Of a stretch of 64,000 bases of DNA, positions 1-10,000 are shown piece by piece. Origin of the DNA: Trichobilharzia szidati (taxonomy: Eukaryota; Platyhelminthes; Trematoda; Strigeidida; Schistosomatidae); assembly GCA_944472155.2 (NCBI GenBank), contig OX235277.1, positions 25,554,804 through 25,618,803 on the forward strand, written 5' to 3'. The translations under genes and the position numbers were made by a program. The notes under the pieces are model-generated. The model searched no databases. It saw only the letters and a list, made by a program, of their open reading frames with translations, and was not told the origin of the DNA. Every line of letters starts with the position of its first letter. Positions within the stretch are counted from its first letter, which is position 1.

Positions 1-330
1 ATGTCTCAATTTTCTTCGGAATATTTCTTGAGCAAGAAGTTATTGTTCAGTTTGCTGACGGAGTTCTTTTTTGCTAATTCCCCTTGGCTTACCATCTGAA
101 CTTCATTATTCAACCAGTGAAGACAGTTGTTGACAAAAGTCTGCTTTAGCCTGTTGTAAATGCTTTTGGTTGTGGGCACACACCAAGTTGCTAACCCATA
201 TACGAGAAGTGACAGTAGTATTAATGCTGGAAATCCTCATCTTACTCTTCACGGTGAGTGTAGGGGGTTTTCAAATTGATTTAGGAGTGATGAATGTCTG
301 CCCTACATTCCCGATCTTAACTGGTCTTTA
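1..330 (-). mobile_element. RTE-2 LINE fragment, 3' part of RT ORF
   Basis: Read on the minus strand, this stretch matches the region just after the RT domain of the RTE-2 copy at 25.7-27.06 kb: the same order of words for 'nuclear/LINE tail' peptide pieces, including a stretch around 110-200 that parallels 26025-26110. No uninterrupted frame remains, so it is a decayed fragment that continues past the left window edge. It probably derives from an RTE-clade non-LTR retrotransposon. Boundary on the right is approximate. Confidence 0.5.
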
Positions 331-864
331 CATCCCCACCGGTTTCGACTCTATTTAGTTGAAAAGATGCTGCTTAGGTACTGTCAACCTTACCACCCCC
401 TCCAATGCAGGAGAGGGAATTTATTCAGCTCCCAAATAGGGATGATCAAAGTCACAAGATACTGTTATCAAGATGCTAGTTTATACAGCTTAAATCTAGA
501 TTATCAAAATCCCTGATTTATGTTCTTCCAGAACAAGTGAAAGACGATATCGCATCACACTGTGTCTATTGATCTATTTGAATACACTCGTGGTCATACA
601 TACACAAGAAGGACTCACCAACTGATTTTAGGGGAGGACTATAAAGCTTATTCCAAAATGGTATTACAAGCAAACTGAGCCTATTGAATCTATTAGTGGT
701 GGCAATGGACACACTGACTGACTGACGAACTGACGGGTTTCAACACAGAATTCCGCATAGAGGTACACCACTTCAACTTGCCACACTCCTTGTACCACAT
801 GAAGAAAGACAAAAACGGAAAAAAGATTTCAGAAGAACAATAATAAGTAGAAAGGATAGTAACA
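331..864. other. unassigned AT-rich stretch
   Basis: No reading frame, RNA gene or repeat family that I recognise. A short tandem of actgact/gactgac words lies near 705-735. Confidence 0.4.
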
Positions 865-1245
865 TAATAATAATAATAATTTGCTTTATTCCAACATAGT
901 ACTTGTGATACAGAATGGAATTCTCAGCATTTCTACTACAGTATTGCATCCAGTTTGTACATTAACAATAAATAAAATTCTACATAAATTAAGAAAATCT
1001 CAGTTCATTATGACAACAACATATTGGCATATCGGTAGCAAAGCCAAAGTTGAACAGTGTTTGAAGGTGTTAGAAAAGTAGGTGCTATCATATTTACTGG
1101 CATAAGCGGAAGAAAGAAACAAAGCAGCACATAACGGAAAAAAAGAAAAAAAGAGAGAGGAAAGGAAAAGAAGGAAAGAAAATGTTGTACCTATAAATGA
1201 TATGAGTTGGAAAGATGAGATCCAGTTGTTCTACTGGCTATTTAA
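865..1245 (-). mobile_element. CR1-like LINE 3' end, ending in an AAT microsatellite
   Basis: The stretch starts on the plus strand with an AAT microsatellite and then text about a 'gctttattccaacatagtac' word that recurs at 15481 next to another AAT run. The same layout (AAT run, 3' untranslated sequence, then the end of an RT frame on the minus strand) is seen at 60118-60480. I read it as the 3' untranslated end of a CR1-like element on the minus strand, with the microsatellite being the element tail. It abuts a second CR1-like 3' end at 1243. Confidence 0.5.
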
Positions 1246-2170
1246 TAATAATAATAATAATAATAATGCTTTCTTTATCGCACAGAACACGAGTTAAGTA
1301 GGGCATGGTTGAGTTTTTGTACTTGCTAGTGCCAGCATATAGTTTTCTATATAGGCTTGTGGTTTTGCCTGATGATATGCAAGGGGAGAGTTATGAATGA
1401 AGAGGGTGGTGAGAGCTCGATAAAGTGGATTTGGCCCATTTTTCACATGAGTCCATGTGCCTGTCGACCAGAATATTAACAAGCTGGTTAAGTGGCACGT
1501 TCCTTACCCTGCTGACAACCTTTAATATCCTGCATAATATGTTATAGTCTCTCTTCAGTAGCCCTGGAAAAACTAAGTGGGAGCAATAGAGAATAATAGG
1601 CAGAATGCGAGAGTTAACGAATTGCAGGAGTAAGGGTAGGGTTATACCAGAATGTTCTAACTTCTTGATGTAGAAGGTAAGACGGAATATTTTCTTAGAA
1701 ATTGCTAAGACATGAGACGACCAGGAGAGATCAGCAGATAGAATGACACCTAGGTATTTAATTTCCGACTTGGTTTCTATTTCAGTGCCATCTATGTTGC
1801 ATACCTCGTGAGAGCCAACCAGTTTGTTTAGGTCGGATTTATGCCTAAAGGTGAAATTGACTGTTTGACATTTGGAGGGGTTTAAGGTAATACTGTTTTC
1901 CTTGAACCACTGGCTGATTTCTGATAGAAAGCCATCTATTTTGGAGCAGTCACTCTGAAAATTGACAGGCAAAGATACTGTCAGGTCGTCAGTATATTTA
2001 ACAAAATTAATGTCATTTGAAGATGGTAGGTCATGTGGAAAGAAAGAAAAGAGAAGTGGGGAGAGTACAGCACAACATGGAAAAACATGAGGGTTCTGTT
2101 GATATGTTTGCTTCATATTGTGTTTCTTTGTGTTGTTCCTTTCACGTCTCTCATGTATCTCCACATCTCT
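1243..2170 (-). pseudogene. CR1-like (SR1-type) reverse transcriptase fragment
   Basis: A 257-codon frame on the minus strand (2164-1391) carries the RT catalytic motif KYTDDLTV (encoded near 1985-2002). It is followed by the words NSITLNPSKCQTVNF and KYLGVILSADLSWSSHV, then the C-terminal helix region (ILYCSHLVFPGLLKRDYN). These are typical of CR1/Jockey-group LINEs. Motifs upstream of YTDD are absent, so the copy is 5' truncated. It ends on the minus strand at an AAT microsatellite (1243-1266), which is the usual short-repeat tail of CR1 elements. Reverse transcriptase would copy the element RNA at its target site, but this copy cannot be functional. Similarity to schistosome SR1 is inferred. 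Confidence 0.8.
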
Positions 2171-2447
2171 TTATTATTTGCCTTCTCTGAAATCAATTAT
2201 ATCTCCCTGCTATTTGATGTTTTTAACGCTGATGAACGTCTCTTCATATACTACTGATAAATCTTATCAGTAGCACTCGCCACGCTAAGGCCACGGTAGT
2301 AAAAGAGGCTGGCAAAAGCGTTTCTCAATACGGTTCATCTTCGCCTGAGTGAAGAAGAGTAGACGAAATCCTTCGGGACAAGTTGATCCTACCTTACAGA
2401 GGACTCTGAAAGAATTCTCTGCTGATGCAGCATAATCAGAAGTAATG

Positions 2448-2530
2448 TGCGTCAGTGGCACAGCGGTAGAATGCTCGCCAACCATGCATGTGGTCCAGGG
2501 TTCGATCCCCTGCCGACACACACACCTGAT
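2448..2530 (+). mobile_element. SINE-A head (tRNA-Gly-like), truncated
   Basis: A tRNA-like head with box A (TGGCACAGCGGTAGAATGC) and box B (GGTTCGATCCC). The arms pair as in tRNA-Gly. Only the head is present: the body and RTE-like tail seen at 25.4 and 61.2 kb are missing, and the sequence passes into an unrelated stretch after an ACAC run. Confidence 0.6.
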
Positions 2531-2964
2531 ATCAATGGTCAGCCTGCTAAATTTGGGCTACCGATATCACATCCTAAAAATTCCATACTTGTATCAAAAT
2601 GCTTATGCTATATACTGATACACTCATTGTTATTTCAGCCGTCAGTTTATGACTATTTCAATGTACGTGTGATCACGTTGTATGAAATGATTGTTTTGCA
2701 CAAAATTCAGATCAATGATGTCTATTTTTTAAAAAAATTTATTGTTTTGTCAAAATTCGAAATAGGCACTGGTCAATATTTTTCATAACATTAGTTTTGT
2801 TTGTGAATAAATCGATATTGTCTGTAAATAATTTTTGTAAGTCTAGAAAAGATTGAAAAACAATCGCCTGTTTCACTGTACAGTTTAGTGTTTTGCATAC
2901 ATGTATACCTCTGTCAGATAGGGAAATTTATCAAAACGGTTGTCATATTACAAAGCTGAACAGA
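2531..2964. other. unassigned AT-rich stretch
   Basis: No supported gene. A long open frame here lacks any recognisable motif and starts inside the SINE-A head. Confidence 0.35.
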
Positions 2965-3085
2965 CAATTTCAGAAGGGACATGAGTTCCTTCAAGGCAGT
3001 TGCAGATACGCCACCATGCTGACTGGTGAGTGCCAACTAGTTTGAAACCTAGGTCAGAGAAGGCTTTCTACCGATTGCCTTCAAC
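2965..3085 (+). mobile_element. SINE-C fragment with hammerhead-like core
   Basis: Matches the SINE-C copies at 15.8 and 22.9 kb from 'gggacatgagttccttcaag' onward. At 3018-3050 lies the hammerhead-like region: a damaged CTGGTGA (canonical CTGATGA), a hairpin with loop CAACTA, then GAAACCTAGGTC, which contains the GAAA core, a palindromic stem III and the GUC cleavage triplet. The core change (A6 to G) and the weak stem II predict that it does not cleave. It directly abuts the PLE-A coding region. Confidence 0.6.
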
Positions 3086-3105
3086 CATATAATAATAACA
3101 GTTCG

Positions 3106-5430
3106 TTGGTATTTTTCAAAGAATGTTTAGAAACCGAACGTTATCCCAAACTATATTGGAGGTCATTAAGACGAATGAGGATTTATCCTAACCCTAAGAA
3201 TTTAAAAAGACATGCTCTTAATCAGATTGATTCTGTTAAAACTCTTATAAATGATCTAGAAAGGAACATACCTCAAAGACAATTTTCAGTTGATGATTTA
3301 CCTCAGGAATTACAATTGATGTTCATTGAATATATCAATAATGTAACAGTAAACAGAAGTAATAATAAAAGGATAAGTCTTGTCAAATCTCTCGAAAGCC
3401 AAAAGCTTGAAAAGAAATTTCCGTCAGTTCCGGGCCGGTATGTTCATAATTTTTCCAGTGTCGTTCTTAATACGTTTCAATTGGAGGTGTTATCCCTAGG
3501 TCCCAAATTTAGCGATTATGCTCCTAAAGTTGGCCAATTAGACACGGATATTCAGTTTGAAAATTTTTATTCACAAACGTCAGATCTTACCCCATCATCG
3601 GACGATGAGCTAACTAGGTTCAAAACGACGCTAGTTGACAGCTGCCAGCAATACAAGAATAATAGACATTCAGTAAATAGTCTGTTATCTAAACAACACA
3701 GAGAAGCCCTGAGAGAACTTAGAAGCAACGAAAGCTTAATTATTAGCAAGCCGGATAAAGGTGACGGTATAGTTTTACTGGACAAAAGCGATTATGTTGA
3801 GAAAATGGAAGGTATTTTGAGTGATCAAACTAAATTCCAATCTCTTGGTGTTTCCAAAGACCTCAATGTAAGAGCGGAGAAACTAATGACCGACTCCCTC
3901 AAAAAACTGAACCAAATAGGAGTATTATCATCAGCCACGTATGAGTGCATGAAACCAACGGGTACCAATACTCCACTTCTTTACGGTCTACCAAAAGTGC
4001 ACAAACCGGGCCTTCCTCTTCGCCCTGTTTTAGACATGTATAACTCTCCATTTCACGGAACAGAGAAGTGGTTAGTGAAGATTTTGGGTCCTTTGCACAG
4101 AGAAGTCGTGCAACATAGAATTAGTGATGTCTTCGACTTTATTTCCAAAATATCCGAGACTAATGTGAAGTATAAACGCATGTTATCCATGGATGTATCA
4201 TCACTATTCACTAATGTACCACTTATGGAAACAGTAGATTATATTTGTCAGGAAATCACCGAAAGGCAATTAGACTTAGGAATCCCCTTGTGTATCCTCA
4301 AAGAATTACTTCTTAAATGCACAGTGAATGTGCACTTTGTCTTCAATAATTTATACTATCGAAAAGTAGATGGAATAGCTATGGGTTCACCATTAGGCCC
4401 AATATTAGCTGACTTCTTTCTCGCAAAACTTGAAAACGGTAAATTGAAGGACATCATCAAAGAGTTTGATATGTATTACCGATATGTCGATGATACATTT
4501 ATCTTAGCTGATGAGAATGTTAACATAAATGAATTGTTGCTGAAATTCAACAACGTCCACCCTTCGCTTACCTTTACTTGTGAAGAGGAGCAGGAGAATG
4601 AACTACATTTCCTGGATGTCTTGCTAAGTAGGAGAGAAGATGGGTCACTTGGGAGAAGCGTGTATAGAAAAAGTACATTCACAGGGCAATACACACACTT
4701 CCTTAGTTACGTGCCCATTAAATATAAAAGAAATGTTGTTAAATGTCTTGCGAGTAGAGCAAGAAAGAAATGTACAGATGACCTCTTACAAAAGGAATTT
4801 GAATATATTCACGATTCCTTGACGGAGATGGGCTATCCGAGTAGCTTCATAAAGAAACATATGAAAACATCGGAGAAAAAACCGGAGACTCTGACTGCAC
4901 GTAAGGAACCTCTATTTATTAAGTTACAATTTAATGATGACTTATCAAGTGAGATTTTATTCCAAAGACTTTCAAGGAGTATACGAAGAACATTTTATGC
5001 AGCACACCTATGTTTGTCATTCTCTAGCCGACGAATGATTGGGACGCAAACGAAGGATAAGCTAGATAGTTTTGTCACATCTATGTGCATTTATCATTTC
5101 GACTGCACCTGTGGCGACAGTTAGGTTGGGCGTACTACTAGACAGCTTAGCCAACGTGTTAGTGAGCATCTCCCATCGTGGTTTGGCAAAGGACAGACAA
5201 AAACAATCCGTAGCTCAATTTTGTCACACTTAATTGATAGTGGTCATGTAATCGAGAAAACGAGAGCTTTCAAAGTGATTCATCGTATCCCACCGAATCT
5301 TTCCAATAGACTTCGTATTCGTCTACTACACACAGCTGAGGCAATAGGCATTCGAACTATTAAACCTAAACTATGTATTCAAAAAAAGTTCGTACAGCCT
5401 TTATCCCTCCCTTGGCCTATTAGGACGTAA
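3106..5430 (+). pseudogene. PLE-A: Penelope-like reverse transcriptase with GIY-YIG endonuclease, one in-frame amber codon
   Basis: A reading frame of about 774 codons broken once. PLE RT signatures appear in order: ISKPDKGDGIVLLDKSDY near residue 212-229, LPKVHKPGLPLRPVLD near 300, motif A MDVSSLFTNV with Asp 363, motif B GIAMGSPLGPILADFF near 424, motif C YVDD at 460-463, and FLDVLL plus RSVYRKSTFTGQYTHF after it. The C-terminal part is a GIY-YIG nuclease ending in a block like SHLIDSGH and LRIRLLHTAEAIGIR. The amber TAG at 5122-5124 sits exactly where the YIG tyrosine is expected (CGDS-stop-VGRTTRQL). The frame continues without other breaks to 5430. There is no ATG at the left end (the frame opens through a TTG at 3106; first ATG at 3175), so the 5' end is probably truncated at about 3090. 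In the family, RT and nuclease together carry out target-primed insertion. Without readthrough the nuclease would not be made. Confidence 0.9.
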
Positions 5431-5900
5431 CCAACTAATAACTTCTACACCACCCTTTGTTTGTATTTTCATCCCCTTTCTTATCATCCCTTAATCTTAT
5501 CTTCATTATAGACGCGTTTCATTTCCTTCCCTTACAATCTAACATTACTTAATCGGTTCATTTGTTTTTACTAGCCTTTATCGACTACTTCCACCTGAAC
5601 AGTTGTTTGTTTAATCATGCTGTTTTTCATTATTCGTGTTATCACAGATTGCCTCACTTTTTCATCCTTATTATTGATAAGACCATTTCTATTGTTACTA
5701 TAATTATTATTATCATTACTACTATTATGACTAATTGCACAATTTATATTCACCATCGTATTATCCTATAGACAAAACATCATGATTGGTTTATATTTGA
5801 ATTTTATTTGTAAACTTATATATATTAGAGTTAAGCCTGATGAGATCTAATTGAAAACAATATTGTTCGCTTAAATGTGTTGTTCTAAGTTCACAGAGCA
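5431..5900 (+). mobile_element. PLE-A 3' region and terminal repeat (pLTR)
   Basis: Follows the PLE-A coding region directly. The same sequence recurs at 50520-50880 (minus), 51812-52045 (plus) and 63240-63430 (plus), which marks it as part of the element. It includes short ATT-rich runs and ends just after the hammerhead ribozyme at 5831-5874. PLEs typically carry such repeats at both ends; the 5' repeat is missing here. Confidence 0.75.
5831..5874 (+). ncRNA. type I hammerhead ribozyme in the PLE-A terminal repeat, all elements intact
   Basis: Stem I is TTAAGC (5831-5836) pairing perfectly with GCTTAA (5869-5874). The core CTGATGA lies at 5837-5843. Stem II is GAT, loop CTA, ATT (5844-5852; basal pair is G-U). 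The second core GAAA is at 5853-5856. Stem III is the perfect palindrome AACAATATTGTT (5856-5867), and the residue 5' of the cleavage bond is C5868 (UUC). Hammerhead ribozymes in PLE terminal repeats are an established feature of the family (Cervera and de la Peña, 2014). Self-cleavage here is predicted, not shown. A weak stem II and a loopless stem III suggest that it may work best as a dimer. Confidence 0.8.
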
Positions 5901-6009
5901 TCAAAAAAACGCATCACACAAGTTACTGACTAGTATCCAGTCAAAAATATCTTGTGTACACAGCATCAAATGAATTCGGCACTGAACTGTGACACAAACA
6001 GGAATCATT

Positions 6010-6915
6010 GGATCAATAGTTGATTACCAAAAGAAGATGAATACAAAAAGTCGAAGGTGCCCACCATTCCCAAAAAATCAGTCTTCCTAAGATTATAATT
6101 CAAGGGTGATGTCAACAGCGAGATCTCATCACAACGTCTGAGAAGGGCCTTCAGAAGGACTTCCAACCCAGCCAAGCTATTCTGTATATTCACTAGCCAA
6201 CCAATGCTTAGTTCAAGAGATAAAGACAGACTGGTCTGTTTCGCCTCTTCCATGTGTATTTACCTGTTTGACTGTCCGTGCGGAGCTAGTTACATTGGGC
6301 GTACGATCAGGCAAGTTCATCGTCGAATTTCTGAACACCTCTCATCTTCGTTTGGCAAAGGTTCGAATAAAGCTATACGCAGCTCAATACTAGCTCATCT
6401 CGTCGACATGAACATGGACATCAAGTCGACTCACCCAACCTCTCGCCACATGCTCTACGAGTATGACTTTTACATACACAACAGAGGTAATCGGAATTCA
6501 TCTGAACAAGCCAAATCTGTGTGTTCAAAAGAAATTTATTTGTACAGCCCTTTTCTTTGCCATGACCAACTACATTATATGTATTATGGTTTTAAAAACA
6601 AGTTTTTCCCCTCCCCTTGTAACTGTCTCTCGACTTTGTTAATTTTTACAATTCCAGCTAATTCTATTAACTTGCTTGTATTTTACGTAATTCTTCTCAG
6701 TCATCATTGCTATTTTACAAATTTCTTGATTATGTAATAACTTGTTGCTAACGCGTAAGAATCAACTTGAATCTTGAATTCCTGAATTAATCAGTTTTCA
6801 ACCTTCCTTCAAAACTTGGATATCTTGTTACTAACATCTATTAGTTAATTGATGTTTTGACGACTTTTAACCTCTTAATTTCCCCCGCTCTCTCCCCGAA
6901 TACCTAGAACTTGAT
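6010..6915 (+). pseudogene. PLE-B tail: RT-linker and GIY-YIG domain plus 3' region (left arm of inverted repeat)
   Basis: The frame around 6204-6400 encodes CIYLFDCPCGASYIGRTIRQ, then HRRISEHLSSSFGKGSNKAI, a GIY-YIG nuclease with both the CG..YIG and the EH motif. Upstream (6010-6200) is a frameshifted RT-to-nuclease linker like that of PLE-A. The end of the nuclease is frameshifted. The non-coding 3' part (6600-6915) reappears in inverted orientation at 7220-7540, so this is one arm of an about 900-bp inverted repeat. Confidence 0.75.
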
Positions 6916-7030
6916 TAATAAAAACAATTTTGATGTAAAAAACGACCATATATTAGTGTAGAGCCAGCCAACCGGTGATGAGGAACTGCTAATTGAAAAG
7001 GAATAGCTTGTTTCTTCGCCCAATATGTTG
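6916..7030 (+). mobile_element. PLE-B terminal repeat piece with hammerhead-like remnant
   Basis: Matches 8568-8695 in the same orientation. It contains a region parallel to the PLE-A ribozyme: ggTGATGA near 6976-6983, an arm-loop-arm stretch, and GAAAA. The first core base is changed from C to G, so it is a relic or a diverged motif. Confidence 0.45.
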
Positions 7031-7219
7031 TTTTTTTCTAAAAAACAGACCAAATAATTCTTAATACCATAGGCATTGTCAGAACTAAAAAGTAATGAAT
7101 TGAAAAACGGAAATAAAATCAACTTACCGAAGGTGATGTATGCAACTGAATCATTGACAACTGCATCAGTTCCCTGTAATTCAGCTGGTGGTACTCTATG
7201 CGAGTATAATACCAATCAA

Positions 7220-8117
7220 GTGGTTATTTTAGTTAATCAGTTTTAGGTATTCGGCGAGGGGGAGGTGGAACTAAGAGGTTAAAAGTCATCAAAACATCAG
7301 TTAACTAGTAGATGTTAGTGACAAGATATCTAAGTTTCCAAGGAGGTAGAGGGCCATGAGAACTGACTAATTACGGGATTCAATATAAGGTGGTTCTTAG
7401 GGGTTAAGAACAAGTTATTACATAATCACGAAATTTGTAAAATAGCATTGATGACTCAGAAGAATTACATAAAATACAAACAAGTTAATAGAATTAGCTA
7501 GAATTGTAAAAAATTGACAAAGTCAAATGACAGTTACAAGGGTTAGGGAAAAATCGCTTTAAGAAAACTTAATACATAATATGTAGTTGGCCATGGTAAA
7601 GAAAGGGGCTGTACAAATAAATTTCTTTTGAACACACAGATTTGGCTTGTTCACATGAATTCCGACTGCCTCTGTTGTGTATGTAACAGTCATACTCGTA
7701 GACCATGCGGCGAGAGGTTGGATGATATACGATAACTAACTTTTAAAGCTTTGTCAGAGTCGTGTTGATGTCCAGTATCGACGAGATGAACTAATGTTCA
7801 GCTGCGTAAAGCTTTATTCGAAGCTTTGCCAAACCAAGGTGGGAGGTGTTTAGAAATTCGACGATGAACTTGCCTAATGTGACTATCTCCGCACAGACAG
7901 TCAAACAGGTAAATACACATGGAAGAGGCGAAACAGGGCAGTCTGTCTTCATCGCTTGAACTAAGTATTGGTTGGCTAGTGAATATACAGCATAGCTTAG
8001 CTACGTTGGAAGTCCTTTTGAAGGCCCCGCCTTGGACATTGTGATAAGATGTCGCTATTAACATCACCCGGGAATTGTATTCTTAGGAGAACTAGTATTT
8101 TGGGGAAGGTGGGCCAT
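7220..8117 (-). pseudogene. PLE-B copy: GIY-YIG domain and 3' region (right arm of inverted repeat)
   Basis: On the minus strand, 8067-7798 encodes FTSQPILSSSDEDRLPCF, CIYLFDCLCGDSHI, and HRRISKHLPPWFGKASNKAL, the same nuclease as at 6.2 kb. The YIG motif is damaged (DSHIRQ, with a small deletion that removes YIGRT-type residues). The 3' region runs down to about 7220 and is the inverted copy of 6600-6915. The RT part of the same element continues beyond an inserted SINE-B at 8290-8567. Confidence 0.75.
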
Positions 8118-8289
8118 TGAATCGGGTCCCAGTGGCTCAACGGTATGCGAGCTTGCCTTGTAACCAGAAGGTCCTGGGTTCGAATCTCAGTGGGTGCGTA
8201 CTGCCAATGATTCCCAAACTAGGATGAAACAGCAGCTGTCTAGTACTCCTTGGTTTTCCAATGGTTCTCTAACTGATATCAATGCGTGA
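8118..8289 (+). mobile_element. SINE-B copy inserted into PLE-B
   Basis: Contains the tRNA-like head (box A near 8133-8150 TGGCTCAACGGTATGC, box B GGTTCGAATC near 8177) and the hammerhead region (8206-8245: damaged CCAATGA, loop AAACTA, GAAACAGC, CTGTC). It splits the PLE-B coding region: PLE linker sequence reading 'gtgcccac' is found on both sides, with a short repeated GCCCA that may be the target-site duplication. Confidence 0.7.
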
Positions 8290-8567
8290 TCAACTCGTAA
8301 AAACACTGGGCACCTTTGACTTTTCACTTTCTGAATTCATATGTTTGTGCAAGAATTTATTCAGATATCCGTTTCTTCTTAATAGATCGCGAATTTTACC
8401 GAGTTCTTTGTTCCGTGTCTCATTTGAACAGAGAACTCTAACCCGGTGAACCAGACATCTAAGCGGATAAAGTTTGTTTTTTAGAGGTACGAAGCTGAGG
8501 AAGTGTGAGTACATATTTTCCAGTGGAAGTGAGTTTTCTATGCAAACGTCTACACTATTGTTCCGTC
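8290..8567 (-). pseudogene. PLE-B RT C-terminal part, upstream of the SINE-B insertion
   Basis: Minus-strand frame with ENMYSHFLSFVPLKNKLYPL, RCLVHRVRVLCSNET and GYLNKFLHKHMN, equivalent to the PLE-A segment after FLDVLL (YTHFLSYVPIKYKRNVVKCL). It joins directly to inverted terminal-repeat sequence at 8568, as expected for the foldback ends that PLE copies often have. Confidence 0.7.
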
Positions 8568-8700
8568 CAAAATAACCACTTGATTGGTGAGAACAATTTT
8601 GAAGTAAAAGCCGACTATATATCAGCATAGAGTCAGCCAGACGATGATGGGGAACTGCTAATTGGATAAGGAATGGCATATTTATCCGCTCAATCTATTG
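8568..8700 (+). mobile_element. PLE-B terminal repeat piece, opposite to the adjoining RT fragment
   Basis: Plus-strand match to 6916-7025, including the diverged hammerhead-like words GATGATGG and GCTAATTG. It lies back-to-back with the minus-strand RT piece at 8290-8567. Confidence 0.55.
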
Positions 8701-8939
8701 ACAGTGATTCGTTGGTTGATTAGTTGGTCACTAATTCGGTAAATCGCTAGTTTTTCACTCAGTCTTAAACTCTGGAAAAAAGACGGAAGGCTTGAAGTGG
8801 GGCTAGCAAGCCTACCCGAGAAAATCAATCTATTTGTTACAGAACTTTCATAGCACAACAAGAATATAAGAAAAATAAATAGAACTTTTTTGTAATTCCA
8901 TTACGGGTAAAATTTAATTTCTATAGTTGCTCTGTAAGA

Positions 8940-9305
8940 GTTAGTTTTGTTTTTACGAGTTGATCACGAATTGATAACAGTTAGGGAGAACCATTGAAAA
9001 CCAGCCACAGGGATTACTGCACAGCTCTTACGTCAGCTTAGTTTGCGACTCATCGGCAGTACTTACCCATCACCAGGGTTCGAACCCAGGACCTTCTGGT
9101 TACAAGGCAAGCAGGCTCGTATACCATTCAGCCACTGGGACCCGATTCCTCATTGGCCAGTCCATCAATTCTAACTTCTACCAATTTGTGATTAAGCGCA
9201 ACTGACACCAACCATTATCGTCGGTACTCCCTGGTCTTCAATGGTTCTCTAACTGATATCAATCAATCGTAAAAACAAAACTAACCCTTACAAAACAAAC
9301 TATAG
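8940..9305 (-). mobile_element. SINE-B copy (left half of palindromic pair)
   Basis: Minus-strand SINE-B: box B (rc GGTTCGAACCC at 9077-9087), box A near 9127-9140, and a hammerhead region at 9035-9062 in which GAAAC has become GTAAG. It faces the plus-strand copy at 9310-9710. Confidence 0.7.
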
Positions 9306-9309
9306 AAAA

Positions 9310-9710
9310 TTATTCTGATACTGGCTAGTGACTTGCTACAGGATGGAGTTTCCTGGAGTTCTAGTGAGAAGTCGTGTCCAACGAGGTCCATCCAGTCACA
9401 TGTGAGGATGGACTTCCCACCGACGACATTGGTTGGTGCCAGTCGGGCTAAATCACGAATTGGTAGAAGTTAGAATTCATGTGCTGGCCATTGAACAGTC
9501 GGGTCTCAGTGGCTGAATGATATACGAGCTAGCTTGCTTTGTAACCGGAAGGTCCTGGGTTCAAACCCTGGCAGTGGGGTGAGTGCATACTTCCGATGAG
9601 TCGCAGACTAGGCTGACGAAACAGATGGCTGTCCAGTACTCCCTGTGGCTGGTTTTCAATGTTTCTCTAAATGATATCAATCCGTGATCAACTCGTAAAA
9701 ACAAAATTTA
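9310..9710 (+). mobile_element. SINE-B copy, near full length (right half of palindromic pair)
   Basis: About 400 bp. The 5' block (9320-9480) contains the words 'agtgacttgctacaggatgg' and 'gttctagtgagaagtcgtg' that recur in other long copies. Then come box A (TGGCTGAATGATAT near 9509), box B (GGTTCAAACCC near 9559), the hammerhead region (9594-9635) and a 3' tail ending like 'gatcaactcgtaaaaacaaa'. In the hammerhead region the core is CCGATGA, GAAA is intact, and stem III is ACAG, loop ATGG, CTGT, followed by C. Only U4 of the core is changed. Confidence 0.75.
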
Positions 9711-9715
9711 TTTTG

Positions 9716-9890
9716 ATAAAGTTTCACAGCATGTTATACAGTAATATTTACTGATGATCACGTTTCCAGCACCTAAATTTATTATCACTCATAATCATAT
9801 CAAGACACTACTCACACAACTTCACAACTTCGTTTATATAATTCAATCATTATTTTTCATTGCTCGACTTGATGACTGGTGGTAGTATTT
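9716..9890 (+). repeat. interspersed repeat E
   Basis: A stretch of about 170 bp that recurs in diverged form at 35826-36000, 40451-40640 and 42930-43060. Shared words include 'aaatttattact' and 'cataatcatatca'. It has no coding potential; its class is unknown. It may be the end of a larger element. Confidence 0.5.
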
Positions 9891-10000
9891 TCCATATTTC
9901 CGGTATGAGTGATGAGTCATTGGATCCTATTACACATGTGTTGGGTGTGGATTCGATGAACAAGGATTAAATAGCCAATCTCTCTCCTGTCTATATCAGT

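Noticed and set aside
2033..2257. Open frame on the plus strand opposite the CR1 fragment
   Set aside because: It overlaps the CR1-like RT frame on the other strand at its left end and has no motif of its own.
3567..3785. Minus-strand open frame inside PLE-A, and the similar one at 4476-4694
   Set aside because: Both are antisense shadows of the RT coding sequence.
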